NCBI GenBank assembly: GCA_963921195.1 | Contig: OY992537.1 | Location: 152,615,844 to 152,679,843 of the forward strand | DNA from: Pegoplata infirma | Taxonomy: Eukaryota > Arthropoda > Insecta > Diptera > Anthomyiidae | Length of the DNA stretch: 64,000 nucleotides | Direction: 5' to 3' | Shown here: piece by piece, positions 22,936-35,560 of the stretch | Numbering within the stretch: position 1 is the stretch's first letter | Layout: every line of letters begins with the position of its first letter | Program-made: the position numbers and the translations under genes | Notes under the pieces: model-generated | What the model was told of the DNA's origin: nothing | Database searches by the model: none | The model's input: only the letters and a program-made list of their open reading frames with translations

Positions 22936-24628
22936 AAAAATGCGCATGACTGATTTAAGGCCTTAAAACACAAATCCCTTCGATATATCGGGATTTATTT
23001 CCACAAACTCATAAAGAACTAACTGCATTTTTCTCATTAATTTTGTACCTTTCTGTTATAAAAAAAAGAAGAAAATATTTTTTAAAAAAGTCGAAAACAA
23101 AAAAAGAACATCTTACTCACATTTTTTTTATTTAACTTTTGTTTTTAATTTTTTTTTAATTAATTATTTCAACTTTTTTAATTTTTTTTTGAATTAATTA
23201 TTTCAACTTTTCTTACAAATCCCCGAAGCCAAACGTTGACGAAAATTTTCCAACTGTCAAACCAACTGAATGGAATTCATGAACGCACATTTTCGTTTTC
23301 GAACGGAAATTTTCTCGTTTTTTCTTTGATTGGAATTGGATTGGATTCATAAACACACACAGCTGATTTCCGTGAAAAAGTGTTGTCAAACCAATCCGCA
23401 ATGGTTTCATAAACGCCCCGTGTGACTGTGGTTTATTTCCATATGGTCATAGAATTATCAAGATTCGAAACATTGTTGAGTTTAACGTGCATAAGAGTAA
23501 TTTATTCAACTCATGTTCGTGAATATGCATTATTTAATGAAAAAATCAACGATAACTGTGTGTTAAATATATATTTTTGTTTAAAAATAGTGCAAAACTT
23601 TTTAATTTATTTTTTAAAAACTTTTATTTATTTTTGAACAAAAGCCCGTGTTTCGTATATGGCATATCTCAGTAAATTTTTTGGAACACATAATCGAGAA
23701 ATATATGATTTGGAAACACCAAATCTTTTTTTTTTTTTTTTTTGTGATTCAAAATGATTCATGACAGACACGAATGAATTTTGTACCCCTAAAAATCTCA
23801 CACTGTTCGGGGGGTGCGTAAGCTGAACGCTGGTTTATAAATGTGCACTCCAAAATGGTAAATGGTAAATAAAAATAAGCCATAAAAAAATGATCGACTA
23901 GAAAAAACTTTAAGAGACAAAAAAATAAAAATAGCACTATAAGTCAAAATTAAAACTAAAACAAAAAATATGTTATATTAATCCCAATTAAAGGCTTTTT
24001 ACAATCATTAAAGCCTTTTAAGGAGCGAAAAGCACCACTGATTTTTTAACTTTAGATACATTTTTTCTTTTTATATATATTTTTGAATAAACTTTTTGTT
24101 GATGGAGAAATAAAGACAACAAATTATTACAATTAGAGAGTTATTACTCATTTTTTCTTTCTTCTCTTTAAAATAAAAAAACAAAAATAAAATAAAGGCT
24201 GGTAAACTAATAAAATAATAAAAATAATAATACAAATAAAGATCATGATCATCACTATCAATTAGGCTACAATGATCATCATTCATCCACGCTAAAAATA
24301 AAAAAAGCACGATAATTTATGTACATCGGATAGAGAAAGGGGGAAAAGAAAGGAATACATCCATTTTACAATTCTTGTATTGTAGCTTTATCGGCTACAG
24401 TTTCTTTAAACAAAACATATTGAGAAAATTTCTTTACTTTATTTTTCACTCAACAAACAAAATGGGTAATTTAAAATGGGATGGGCAAAAAGAGAGGATG
24501 TAGCAAGGGACAGCAGTGGTTGTGGCAGATATCCTAAATGAGTTTGTTTTTCGTAAGCACACAGTAAATTTAAGTGTTATTTCGTATTCTGTTTTATGTT
24601 TTTTTTTTTTTAATTCGCCGTATTGAAA
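22936..24628. other. AT-rich region downstream of milton
   Basis: This is the 3' flank and possibly the distal 3' UTR of milton (minus strand). An imperfect inverted pair involving 'tggaattcatgaacgcac' and 'ttggattcataaacacac' lies at 23265-23360. No frame has recognisable motifs, and none of the short ORFs at 23213, 23422, 23749 or 24071 is supported. Confidence 0.35.
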
Positions 24629-24634
24629 TTTATT
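24629..24634 (-). promoter_or_regulatory. Candidate poly(A) signal of milton
   Basis: AATAAA on the minus strand lies 21 bases after the milton stop codon. Further TTTATT (plus-strand) occurrences lie downstream, for example near 24434, so a longer 3' UTR is equally possible and this proximal site may not be used. Confidence 0.35.
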
Positions 24635-24655
24635 AACAGCGAAATCGCCTTTCTT

Positions 24656-25548
24656 TTACAGCCAACCACCTTTGCGACCAAACAGTAAGGAGCTTACGCT
24701 CCCGACAAATGACTGTGTAATGCTTTGCTGGGTTTCTTTGGTATCTTGATTTTTGTCAGTATTCATTGAGATGGGTTTAGAACTGCTGCCTGCCATTGAT
24801 ACCGAATTTTTGCGTACATTCAATGGTTGGTCGATTTGCTTTGATAAGACACGTCCTAAGTCGGTGCGCACTCGACCCTCAATCGTACCCAGGTCAGATC
24901 TTTGACCGTTCTTTAAGTTGCGTCGCGACTTTTGTCGTTGCATTTGTTTTAATCTAACACTTGAATTTTCCATACTGAAGATAGTACTACCTGTTGTGCT
25001 TTGTGCGTCATCATCAACTTTGTGCTGTTGATGTGCTGGTTCCATAGTACTATCAGACCTCATCTTTAGGTCATCGTGATCAAAAGTTTTGGATTTGCTT
25101 TCTGTGTGCAAATGCGAGGAAACAGTCCCCTGCGTCGGTTTTTGCTTAGTGTGAAGACCTTTCTGAAGAACGTCTTTTATTTGGCTGCGATCAAAATGCA
25201 AGTCACTTACAATGTTGTTTTGATTAGTATGTATATTTTTTAGGCTGGTGAGTTGAGCCATTGGACTGGCACTGCGGTTAGCAATTCCGCTCGCTAACTG
25301 GGACATTGCATTTGGCTGCGTTGTGATAATATTTTCTAAGCCAATGCTTTCGACTTTCTCCACCAAACGTAAAGATCTTAAAGCTCGTCGTTCAAGCCTC
25401 GTGAGCATAATTTTTTGTTGTTTCTGATGTTGATTTCGGTTAGGTCTTTCAATATCACCACCCACTAGTTTGCGTCTAATTAAATCAGCTCCAGATGATA
25501 GGAAACCAAATAATGGTTCTGGTGACATCGAACGAGTTGGAGAGCCCT
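24656..25548 (-). CDS. milt: milton terminal exon
   Basis: Acceptor AACAACAG precedes AGGGCTCTCC; AG completes a Glu codon, then [21 protein letters not shown] basic stretch and Gln-rich run ([17 protein letters not shown]) leads into the [12 protein letters not shown] motif. The C-terminus [11 protein letters not shown] ends at TAA 24658-24656. The ATG 49 bases upstream of the acceptor is intronic (69-bp intron 25549-25617). Confidence 0.95.
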
Positions 25549-28500
25549 CTGTTGTTTTCATTAAATAAAATACATTAATAAATGAATGCATACACATAAA
25601 AATAATTTTTTACTTACCCGGACTATTGCATGGTGTTACAGTAGGCGAAAAGTTAGGGCCAGCTGGCGTATTTAAGGCGCTTGGAGTCACAGCCTTGATA
25701 CCTCGTTCGTTCAACATAGACGCTAGGCCCAAATTAACCGAAAAAGTTGAACATGAATTTTTGCGCGATAGACCAGCTCGGGGTGTTGGAGGACAGCTGC
25801 AAAAATAACAATAAACATATATAAAACTAGCTGTTTTGCACCCGGCGTTGCCCGGGTTGAAAAAAATATTATGTAATGAATGAGTTTTTTATTAGTCAAT
25901 TTATCTACTTCTTCGTGGCTTTTCACTGGTGAATATACACCTATTCATGAGGTCGATTTTGCTTAGCGTCGGGAACATGGTGTGTACGTGTTCCTTCGTC
26001 ATGGGAACAAACCTAATATTAATGTATTTCTTTAATGGATTTTTTTCCCTCTTCGGTTATCACTTTATGTAGTGAAAACATCAATAAAGACATAACTTTC
26101 ACTGTAGTTCAAGTGGGTGTGGCATTTAACGCATACAGTTAAATTTTGGTATCATGTGACCTATAGTTCCCCTATTAATTAGCACGTGAAGAAAATTGCA
26201 ATTAAATTTGCTCAGCAGACATAACTCTCACTAAAGTACAAAGGGGCGTGCCATTATATGCCTTTTTATTAATCGCTGTTTAATATTGGCTATATACCTA
26301 TTTGTGTTGGAAATTTCATTGAAATCGGCTCAACTGTTTTCAGGTTTTGATATAGCAAATAGTTCGCTTTCAGTTAGTTAGTAGTGTTTAAAGGAGTTGG
26401 TTAGGCCGTTTTTTTCATGATAGCATATAAGCCAGAAATGACGTTTTGTATATTACAAATTGACGTGTCATTTTACTTCCATTTGTCTAATCGCGGGCTA
26501 GTATGGCATATCGTTCAACAGGAAAAAATATTGTTTTAATTTAATACAAAGTGGTGCGGCATTTTAAGGCCCTTTTTCCGATCGCCACGGTAAATACCAT
26601 CTGTGGTGAAAATTCAATTAAAATTGGTTTCACCGTTAACGCGTGTGTACGGATCGGGCAGAAATAAATTTCAATGTTTCAAAGGGACGTTGCAATTCAC
26701 GCCTTTGTCTGGTCGTGTCTATAGTTTCCGCCTAGAGTTGTCAACTATTCGGCATATTTAAAAAACCGGTTTTCGAATAGTTAAAAAAACCGCCGTTTTT
26801 TAAAACCCGGTTTTCGGTTTTTTTATTTGAAAACCGGTTCAAATAACCGGTTTTTTCGGGTTTTTTAATAAAAATTGTTAAAAACATTAAATAAATAGGG
26901 TTTAATCGGTTTAATCTGTTTTTAACAAAAAAAAAAGAGAAAAAATAATTGTACACAATTCATTCTTATTAAATAAATCAAATTCAAAGCTTAAAACAAC
27001 AAAATATACATATTTTTTATGTAAGTTAATAAAATGTTTTTAATTTATAGTAATAGAAATCATATTATATTATATATAATACTATAAAATGGAACTATGT
27101 ACTTTTAATCAGTACAATAAGGACTTAAAAACAGTTAAAAAATACATTTAAAACACAACATTTTTCTTGTTAGTGTTTCTTCACAACCGCGTCTTTTAAC
27201 CAGAGTTATAGAGTAAGGAATCGACAGTTTTGTAGATCTGGCATCACCAAAAATAATTGGAAAAATCTGGTAATATCACACTAAAGTTTAAACGTAAAGC
27301 AAAGAGAGACAAAAAGCAATCTGCATTCTTACTGTATAACTGGTATCTTCCATTTCGCTCAGATTTCGATTTGTGTAAAATTTCTCAAACAATACCATAT
27401 GGTTTTTGTTTACTACTTTTTCAAACGCCATTTGTTACCCTACTCTATAACTCTGCTTTTAACCTTCTTATTTATTACTGAATTAAGAAACAAAATTTGT
27501 ATTTTACAAAATTTGTAACAACTGATGACAAAAAATGAAGTATTATATATTCGAAAATGTCGAATAATTCGAAACAAAAAAACTGGGGTTTCGAATATCT
27601 AGAAAACAACCGGTTTTAAAAAACCGGCTTGGAAAAACCGGGGAAAAGCGAAAAACCCGGTTTTTCGAATAATTCGGAAACCGGTTTTGACAACTCTATT
27701 TCCGCCTCAATAAGTACTAACTGTGGTGAAAATTGTAATAACCTTTTAAAAGTGATTACGGAAAGGCAGAATGAACTTTCAGTACATTGATAGTTGATAC
27801 TAGAGATGGGCACATGAGCAGATTAGAGCGTGATTCACGTGATTCACGCTTGAGTGTGACTGAATTCAATTTTATTCACGTGATTGTGAGTGAGTGTGAG
27901 TGGAGAAAAAAATTGCGTGAGTGAGTGTGCGTGAGTAAGATTTTTGCGTAAGTGATGTGCGTGAGTCGATTTTCTTGCGTGAGTTTGCGTGATTTATTTT
28001 CTCTTCATATTTCCTTTCATACCAAAAAAAGCAACAAAAAAATTGTAAAATTTGGCTTATTAAATTAAGATTTCGTCCCGAAAAAAAAAAATAAAATTTC
28101 GCTGAACTTTAAATTTTGCTGAAAACTTTGACAGATTTTTGAAATTTTAGTTTTTGATTTTTTTTTGTATAAATAAGAGTCTCGTGAGTGTGAGTCAACG
28201 TGAGTGTGAGTGAAGCTTGCGTGAGTGCACGTGAGCGTGAGTTTTATTAAATTTACTCACGTGATTGTGAGTGAGCGTGAGTAGAAAAAATATGCTCGTG
28301 AGTGAGTGTGCGTGATTCAAAAATTCCTGTCGTGAGCGTGAGTGAGTGTGAGTCAAAAATCACTCACGCGCCCATCTCTAGTTGATACTATAGTGCACGC
28401 CTCTCTTATAGGGTTATATAGTCGCAACAAAAAGTCGACTTTTCGACTTTTTACAATTTCTAAAAAGTCGATTTTTCGACTTTTCAACGTTTTTCAAATT

Positions 28501-31500
28501 TTAAAAAGTCGACTTTTCGACCTTTCGACTTTTTAAAAAGTCGACTTTTTTCGACTTTCGAATTTTTTCGACTTTTTAAATTTTTTTGACCTTTTTCAAC
28601 TTAAAAAAAGTAGATTTTTTTGTAAATAAAAGTTTAGTTTTGACTTGTAAGCATTTAGGTGGTATTTTTTTTTTTTGTATTTTATTTATTAAAAAAGTCG
28701 AAGAAATCGAAAATGTGGAAAAGGTTGAAAAAATCGAAAGCAAAAGAGTCGACTTTCGATTTATAGAACCCTATCACTGAGGTGTTTAAAATAATCAAAA
28801 ATATTGGTAAATATTGCACTTTCTAACTCATGAATTTGGCATTTACATTTTTGCTTCACATACAAAATACATGGAAATACCAATAGCTTCAGTTGTTATT
28901 AAACTCGGCTCTCATTTGAAATTTTTTTCAGAAGAAAGAAATTATTTTCATCTGGCAAAAGTAAAAAAAAAAATCGAAAAAAGTCGAAAAAAAAGTTGAA
29001 AGCAAAAGTCGACTTTTCGACTATTTAAGAACAAAAAAGTCGATTTCCACTTTTCCACTTTTTCATACAAAAAGTCGATTAATCGACTTTCGACTAAAGA
29101 ACCCTACTCTGTTAGTGCTATCTATGGAAAAAATTTTGCTAAAAACGGTTTAGTCATTTAAGCGTTATTAAGGAACAGGCAGAAACACTTTCAGTATAGT
29201 ACAAAGGCGCGTGTCAATTTACGTCCCTTTGTCCAAACGCGCTCTATTTTAATCTATAGTTCCCGTCTCGGTAAGTACTTACTATCTGTGGTAAAAATTT
29301 CGTTCTAATCGGTTTAGCAGTTTATGTACTATCTTTGGTAAAAACTTCATTAAAATCGGTTCAGCCGTTTATGCGTGATTGCGAAGGGACGTGCTGTGCT
29401 GTTTTATTTTTTTTAAATCGGTATGGTCATTTAAGCATGATTACGGAACATGCAGAAAAAACTTTCAGTATAGTAAAAAGGGACGTTTCTATTATAATTT
29501 CTAGTTTCCGGTTCGGTTAGTACTATCTTTGGTAAAAACTTCATTAAAATCGGTTCAGCCGTTTATGCGTCATTGCGAAACAGGAAGAAATAACATTCAA
29601 TGGAATACAAAGGGGCGTGGCATTTTACGCCCCCTTTCTTCAATTGCCCTTGTGGATCATACTTTTCGCTTTGGTTAATACTATCTGTGGTAAAAATTTT
29701 ATGAAAATCAGTTCAGCCGTTTAAGCGTAATTGCGGAAAAGGCAGAAATAGCTTTCAGTGTAACAAAAAGGGGCGTGGCATTTTACGCCCCTTTTTTCGA
29801 TCGCCCTCTATTGTGGCTCATAGTTTTTGCCTCGGTTAGTACTATCTGCGGTAAAAATTTCAGTGAAATCGGTTAAATCACTTTTCAGTGATTGCGGAAC
29901 AGGCAGACAAAGTTTCTGTATAATACAAAGGGGTGTGGCATTTTACGCCCATTTTTCCGATTGCGGTCGCTTATGGCCTATAGTACTATCTGTGGTGAAA
30001 ATTTCATGAAAATCGGTTCAGCCGATTTTCCGTTATTGTCGGACAGGCAGATATAGCTTTAGCGTGGTACAAAGGGGCGTGGCATTTTACGCCCCTTTTA
30101 CCGATCGCGGTCGCTTATTGCCTATAGTTCCCGCCTCGGTTAGTTCTATCTGCGGTGAAAATTTCATGAAAATCGGTTAACCCGTTTTGTACTTATTGCG
30201 GAACAGACAGATAGACAGAAAGACAGACAGACAAACCAACAATCAGATTTATAATTGGGATATTTATTTTTTTCTGGTAATTACGATATACATAAACTAA
30301 TACGAAATTACCTTGGTTGACGTGATGTTGAAGTGGAGGCCATACGGGAAGATACTTGAGATTGTGTCAAAAAGGATAAATCCGTTATGAGGCCGTCGTC
30401 GGGATGCATGACAGTACTGGTTGTGAAAGTGTAAGTGCAGCCAGAAAATTCAAATTGCTTGCCTGGCAGTTCGTCGCTGATGTCTTCTTCCACGTCCGAG
30501 AGTGTGTACACCTGCATGCCTAAATCATCAAGGCCACGACCTCCGCGTATTGTTACGCCTGGTCGCTCCTCTAAAAGCCCACTTAAAGTGGGTGTTGCTA
30601 GACGTGACCAATGGTGTAATGTCTGAGAACCTTCGATTGGCTTGACAATTTGTAATTTTTCAGGAAGACGCCATTGGTGCATTGACGACGACATGTTAGT
30701 CGACGAAGATATGCCAGACGAACCGGTTGACATTATGCTGTCAGGTGTACGTATTCCCACTGGAAGTGCAGTCATAGGTTGCTGTTCATCGTACGAATAA
30801 GTTCCAGCTGGTGCATAGGAGAGCATAGCTCTCCTTGCTAGAACTTCGGCTGGTGTTAATCTCTTCAGTGCCGCCTCAAGTTCTTTGGCGCCTGGGGCAC
30901 CTGGGACACCAGATGGTTGTGTTGGATAACCGTCGTCTGACTGAGAAGTTAAACTTTCGCATGACAAACTTTTTAGGCCCATGCCCATATTACTATCATG
31001 GTATAACGAATTAGTATTTTGATTCGTTCTGCCTACCAATGCCATTGTAGACATGCGGGGTCCAGAAGCACTACTCATCGACATAGCGCCAAGATGTGTC
31101 ATAGATGTGCTTTCAATGTCTGCAAAATTACCACTCTTCGTTGCACATCGAACAGTATCAAATACCCTCTTGTAAGGGGGCAGTGGTCCACCACCAAGAG
31201 CACAAACGCTGGCAGAGTTCAATGTACTGCTGCCACAATCCCCGACACTGGGAAGCTGTGACATCAACCGTCCAATGCGGTCATTAATGCGTTGATTATC
31301 ACCCGAAATTCCAGAGTCAATACTATTCTCTGAGTACAAAGAAGATTCCATCAATTCGGACTGCAGCGAGTCTGGTTGCAACATACCTAGTGTGGACATA
31401 AAAGAACTTCGAGCCTGTGGCATAGTCTTCTTTCGCTGTTTTCGCAATTGCTCCTGAGCCTCTTGTAACAAAGCCAAAACTTCTTGATATCGCTGCTTAA

Positions 31501-32224
31501 ATTCGACCAACTCCAGAGCTAAAGAATTTTGATTTTCCTTTGTGATGTTCAACAGAGTAATGTGTTCATCGTTGTCGTGCGTCAACTGATGCAGGCGCAT
31601 TTCTGCTTCAGACAAGCGCGCTGTTAAACTAACTATTTGCTCATGTTGCAGACGATTTTCCTCACGCTGGCGTTCCAATTCTAAACTAATACCCTCAAAC
31701 TGTTTGTTTGCATCATTAAGCTGCAATGAGATGTCATCCATCAGTTGTCGTTCGTGTGCTTCCACCTCATCCGTTTGACAGGCCAACTGTGATGCTTCGA
31801 TTTTAAGTGATTTGTTTTCATCCTGTAATGTGGTAATCTTTCTTTGCAATAAATCTAATGTAATGGATTTAGAAAATGTCGGTGTATCTACAAAAGAAGA
31901 AAAAAAAAATCAAGAGATAGTCGTAATATAAATTAAAATGTTTACCATTATCGCTGGTGTCTTCGCCATCATTTGTTAACACAGCAATAAGCTCATTTTT
32001 CTTGTGCAGCTCATGTACCAGTTGGGACCGGTCTTCATTAGAAGACTTCAAATCCAATTCTAATTCTGACAACCTATTTTCAAGTATATTGTTCTGAGTT
32101 AATAGTTCCTTTCCTATTTGTACCGTCAATTCTAAATCTTTTTCCTTCTCTTCAAGAAGGCGAGTGACGGCCTCAATATCATCATATGCTCTCGTCATTT
32201 GACTAACACGGTTACCACATAGAA
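24656..32224 (-). CDS. milt: milton: kinesin-1/Miro mitochondrial trafficking adaptor (TRAK family), 3' four coding exons
   Basis: Milton links kinesin-1 heavy chain to the outer-mitochondrial GTPase Miro and carries mitochondria along axons. The joined exons are 32224-31946, 31887-30312, 25796-25618 and 25548-24656 (minus strand), all with GT-AG junctions in compatible phases, 975 codons plus stop. Domain order: HAP1-type N-terminal coiled coil (exon 2 and the first third of exon 3, with the [20 protein letters not shown] block), a Ser-rich linker with YKRVFDTVR, the conserved Milton domain ([21 protein letters not shown]), a TRAK-like [15 protein letters not shown] segment and an [20 protein letters not shown] helix near the C-terminus. 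The residue runs match my memory of fly Milton very closely. The N-terminal part upstream of 'LCGNRV' lies in other exons. Drosophila Milton is roughly 1,100 residues, comparable with this model. Confidence 0.97.
25618..25796 (-). CDS. milt: milton exon 4
   Basis: A 179-bp exon: acceptor TTATTTTTGCAG precedes CTGTCCTCC; it encodes [40 protein letters not shown] and the CNSP end. Donor GTAAGT at 25617-25612 is the consensus. It has no open frame of its own with a start codon and is recognised by conservation and phase. Confidence 0.93.
26733..27698. mobile_element. 966-bp ACCGGTTTT-rich hAT-like element
   Basis: Ends TAGAGTTGTCAAC / CCGGTTTTGACAACTCTA are flanked by exact 8-bp TSDs TTTCCGCC (26725-26732, 27699-27706). 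The subterminal regions are runs of 'aaccggtttt' and 'ttcgaataattcg'. Frames on the minus strand come from these repeats. It contains the nested 27201-27455 MITE. Confidence 0.85.
27201..27455. mobile_element. 255-bp CAGAG-type hAT MITE, second copy
   Basis: Ends CAGAGTTATAGAGTA / TACTCTATAACTCTG are flanked by exact 8-bp TSDs CTTTTAAC (27193-27200, 27456-27463). It is the reverse complement relative of 9095-9350, sharing 'ccatatggtttttgtttact' and 'gtagatctggcatcacc'. Confidence 0.88.
27801..28380. mobile_element. GTGAGT-rich hAT-like MITE, copy 3
   Basis: Ends TAGAGATGGGCACATGAGC / GCGCCCATCTCTA lie in exact 8-bp TSDs GTTGATAC (27793-27800, 28381-28388). Internal sequence closely matches the 4500 and 45981 copies, including the central 'gctgaactttaaattttgct' block. 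Confidence 0.88.
28400..29105. repeat. GTCGACTTTT-rich foldback repeat
   Basis: Dense 'aaaaagtcgacttttcgac' repeats occur at both sides of a calmer centre (28780-28960). The outer parts 'agggttatatagtcg' and 'cgactaaagaaccct' are approximate complements, so a TIR element of about 700 bp is likely; TSD unresolved. Confidence 0.5.
30312..31887 (-). CDS. milt: milton exon 3 (coiled coil, linker and Milton domain)
   Basis: Acceptor TTCTTCTTTTGTAG precedes ATACACC; G plus AT gives Asp, then [16 protein letters not shown]. In the 1076-residue model it spans residues 195-719. The coiled coil runs to about residue 353, and the Milton domain lies at about 595-675. It ends CCA-AG before the GTAATT donor at 30311; AG joins C of the next exon to give Ser. 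The unspliced frame stops at 30308, so the splice is required. Confidence 0.95.
31888..31945 (-). other. milton intron 2, 58 bp
   Basis: Minimal GT-AG intron with a pyrimidine-rich 3' end (TTTTTTTTTCTTCTTTTGTAG-like), as is typical of flies. Keeping it in would shift the frame into a stop. Confidence 0.9.
31946..32224 (-). CDS. milt: milton exon 2 (HAP1 coiled-coil start)
   Basis: Acceptor TTTTTTTTCAG at 32225-32235; the exon begins TTCTATGTGG and completes a codon whose first base comes from the upstream exon. It encodes the [19 protein letters not shown] block and the [13 protein letters not shown] heptads, then ends AAT-G before the GTAAAC donor (31945). The following intron is only 58 bp. 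Reading through this exon's boundaries gives stop codons, which supports the splice sites. Confidence 0.95.
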
Positions 32225-33514
32225 CTGAAAAAAAAGAAGACAATTTGAGTAAAAAAGACAACATAGATGGGATATACATATTAAAAGACAATCATTTCTG
32301 CACAAATACTTTAAAAACTGTCCATATCCAAGTAAAAATTTTCTGATATAATCATATAATTTTATACAATCTTATATGATTAAATGTGTTTCCGTATAAA
32401 TTTATATAAAATAATATCTATCACTTGATGTGGTTGATCTACTTTATATCCCAGCAAAAAATAAACACTTCGTTTCAAAAAGAGTTAGTGGTTTCACTAC
32501 ATGCAAAGTAGCGATAGGTTCTGAACTTCATATTCCGTAGGAAGTACTTCTATAAGCACATCAAAAAATATAAAAATGACAATAAAAATAACTTTTACCA
32601 GTGCTTTAATGATTTTGAAGTACCTTTTTCATATGTTCTTAAGAATTAAATTAAAAAGTGCAAATTTCTGGCACTTAAGTATTAGATTTGTTTCATTTCA
32701 GTTAAATCTATAGAAAAAAAGTTTATAATTCTGGTTTTAATCATTACCCAGTTGGGTGGAGCAAATTTAGCGTTATTTAAAGATTAAAAGACAGACACTC
32801 GATGTTAGGCACTCGTTTTTCATTTTTAATATGGCCTTAGTATTTTAAGCAAAAAAAAAAAAGTTAATTTTTTTCACTTTGTTCGAAACTTTCCGATTTT
32901 AAAGTCAAAAAAGGAACCCAACTTTTCCGACCCCAGCGTTTTTGAAATAAGAAAAAAAATTCTCCACCCTATTTTATATAATATATATGGGGCATTCCAT
33001 ATGAAATCGGATACTTTGAAAAACTTTTTTTTAGATTTTCCCAATTTGTTTACAGTTTTTAGTACCCTTCGAAAACTCCTTCATGGTAAATTTTCAGATT
33101 TTTTTGATGACCCGTTCAAAAGATATCGAATTTTTAAAAATTGGTAGTTTGTTCCTTTACTCAAACTTCTTTTAATCATAACTTCTTCAATAATGGTCCA
33201 AATTTCAATTTTTTTTTTTTCAAAATTTTTGTTTTTTTACGTACTTTCTAAAAAAAAATCCCAAAAAATTCTTAAAAGCGCTCTAGTATGAGATTTTTAA
33301 GTTTTAAAATTTAAATCTCATTTTTGAAAATGTTCGTACTCTTCGATTTTTTTGAAATTTTTTTGTGTAAAACTTCTATCAATTCTACAAATTTTTTGCC
33401 CAGGAAGATCGTGGGATAACGATTATTACTATTTTTTAAAATTTTTTGAAAAAATTTTATTGTAATTTTTCAATCTTAAAATCATTTCTACTGCTCCAAT
33501 GCACAGAGGGCCAG

Positions 33515-34060
33515 CATGATCCAATTCCGGCCAAAAGTCTTTATCGTTGTTGGATCCGTCTGAAAATGTGCTTCTAGAGGAATTCGGGGTCGCTGATTTG
33601 AAAATTTGGCTAAAAACCAAAAAAATCAAAATGGCGGATCCAATATGGCGGACAATTTTTTTTAAAAAATTGTCCGATTGAACTCAAATTTTGTTTTATG
33701 CTGGTCTTGGAGTTACTGAATAAGAATTGCTACTCCGAATTTTGAAAAACAAAATGGCGGACTAAATATGTTTCTTAAAGTTTAAAGAATGATCCAAATC
33801 CGGCAAAAAGTCTTCATCGTTGTTGGATCCTGCTGAAAATGTGCTTCTAGAGTATTTCTGGGTCGCTGATTTCAAAATTTAACTAAAAACTAAAAAAATC
33901 AAAATGGCGCATCCAATATGGCGGACAAATTTTTTTAATAATTGTCCGATTTAACTCAAATTTTGTTTTAAGGGGGCCTTGGAGTTACTGAATCTGCATT
34001 ACTGGCGTGAATTTTGAAAAACAAAATGGCGGACTAAATATGCTTATTAAAGTTTGTTAC
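33515..34060. repeat. Tandem ~271-bp units with 'ccaatatggcggac'
   Basis: 'gatccaattccggccaaaag' at 33519 and 'gatccaaatccggcaaaaag' at 33790 begin two similar units containing 'aaaatggcggatccaatatgg' and 'gggtcgctgattt'. A degraded third unit may continue to 34240. Confidence 0.65.
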
Positions 34061-35094
34061 AAGTAATTTAAAAACAGTTATATTCCTTTTCTTTGTTGAA
34101 GCTAGCTAAAAGTGTAGCCTAGTAAATTTCCAGGTCTGTTATCTTAAAATCGAACTGATGAAATTCGATATGGCGGAAACAATATGGCGGCTAGATTTTT
34201 TAACTTTGTGTGATCTAACTAAAAATTTGTTTTAAGAGTATCAAGGGTGTCTGCAGTTAAATCTACGCACATGATTTTTAAATATATTTTTTTTTTTATT
34301 TTTGATATAAATATGGAAATGGTGTAAATGGCTTACTTAGTTTCAGAAAAGCTTTTGGAAATGGTGACGACAAATTATTCACTTGTTTTCTTTATTTTGG
34401 AAATTCAATAAAAAATCTTTGAATTTAATTGGAAATGGTGTAACTGATATTTTCCATAATTCTACAAAAAAACAAGAAATGTAGATATTTTTTTTTCCTA
34501 CACTTAAGGCACTCTCTGACGATAAAAAAAACTATTCAAGCCGTAAAACATTATTTTGGGTTAAATTATTTTTTAAAAACAAATCTCGGACCACTGGATG
34601 TATAGCTGTAATTTCGCCATTTATCATTTCGAGCAAGTTTGGGCAACTTTTTTCGAAAGATATGGATCCATTCTATATCAAAAAAAATATAGACCGATTG
34701 TATCGAACTGAGGATCGCTGAGGATTTTTTCGGCGCGAGGTAAATAGCTAAAAAATTATAACTTTTTTCACAAAAAACGCGAATTGCTGCCAGGCAGATG
34801 AGTTATATTTGTCCATGTTATTTTTGTTACAAAGGCTTATATATAAGGTTGATCCACTCAAACAAAAAGTTAAACATTAGCAATAGAAGTTTGGAAAAAA
34901 AATTAAAAAAGTATCTCAACTTTTAAAAATTGTTTACCAACTTTTTTAACTTTGAGGACCTGTCAAAGGAAAGAGTGTAATTGGATCACAAAGATAAGTT
35001 CAGAAAACCTGCTTCTATATACGCCCAACAAACTGGTAAACATTTTTTTGTGAATTTACAAATAAGGACTTTTGGCCGGAAATCGATCTGTCTG

Positions 35095-35560
35095 GCCCTC
35101 TGTGCAATGGTGCGTCATAGAGGGGTCCTTTATAAGACCGACCCCCATTAATTTTTACGTCTTAACATTTCTTTGGAACAAACTAATACCCTATCTCCAA
35201 TTTCTAAGGGGGCTCCCACACAAAACGACATTTTTTTAAATTTGTTCCAACCGCTCTAACGGCCCTAATAGTGCCCTAAGAACAACAAAATGTATGACCG
35301 ACCCACAATATTTTTTTATTCCAAACATTTTCTCTGAACACATCTACCCTCTATCTTTAACTGTTAAGGCGGTCCCCATACAATTTTTTTATTTTTTGTA
35401 AATTTGTTTTATTTAATCAGCTTCTACCGGTCCAATGGTGCGTCCGAGAGGGGTCATTAGTGAGACCGACCCCCATTTATTTTTACCTTACAACATTTTT
35501 TCAAAACATACCTACGCCCTATCTCCATTCCCTAAGTAGGCTCCCATACAAATAACAGTT
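35095..35560. repeat. Diverged copies of the ~163-bp unit of the 61.3-63.5 kb array
   Basis: Three units share 'gaccgacccccatt', 'ccctatctccaat' and 'ggctcccaca' with the right-hand array, in the same order and spacing, but with many substitutions. This is the older relative of that satellite. Confidence 0.6.

Larger units (their letters stand above)
25826..30262. repeat. Degenerate 'actagctg...cagacagacag' repeat with 140-170-bp tandem units
   Basis: It starts ACTAGCTGTTTTGCACCCGG and ends in a GACAGACAGAC stretch followed by 'tataattgggatat'. Between 29206 and 30180 it has about five tandem units carrying 'gtggcattttacgccc' (29606, 29775, 29937, 30078; spacing 141-169 bp) and 'aaatcggttcagccgttt'. 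Repeats with this head and tail are widespread in arthropod genomes; which superfamily they belong to I leave open. Confidence 0.65.
25797..30311 (-). other. milton intron 3 (4.5 kb), filled with nested repeats
   Basis: GT-AG intron between exon 3 and exon 4. It contains one degenerate long repeat (25826-30262) into which elements at 26733-27698 (itself carrying 27201-27455), 27801-28380 and a GTCGAC-rich block (28400-29105) have gone. No exon-like sequence is visible inside. Confidence 0.85.

Noticed and set aside
25626..25808. Plus-strand open frame over milton exon 4
   Set aside because: Opposite strand of a conserved exon whose phase and splice sites fit milton.
30435..31287. Plus-strand open frames opposite milton exon 3
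   Set aside because: They are shadows of the minus-strand exon, which has strong family similarity and proper splice sites.
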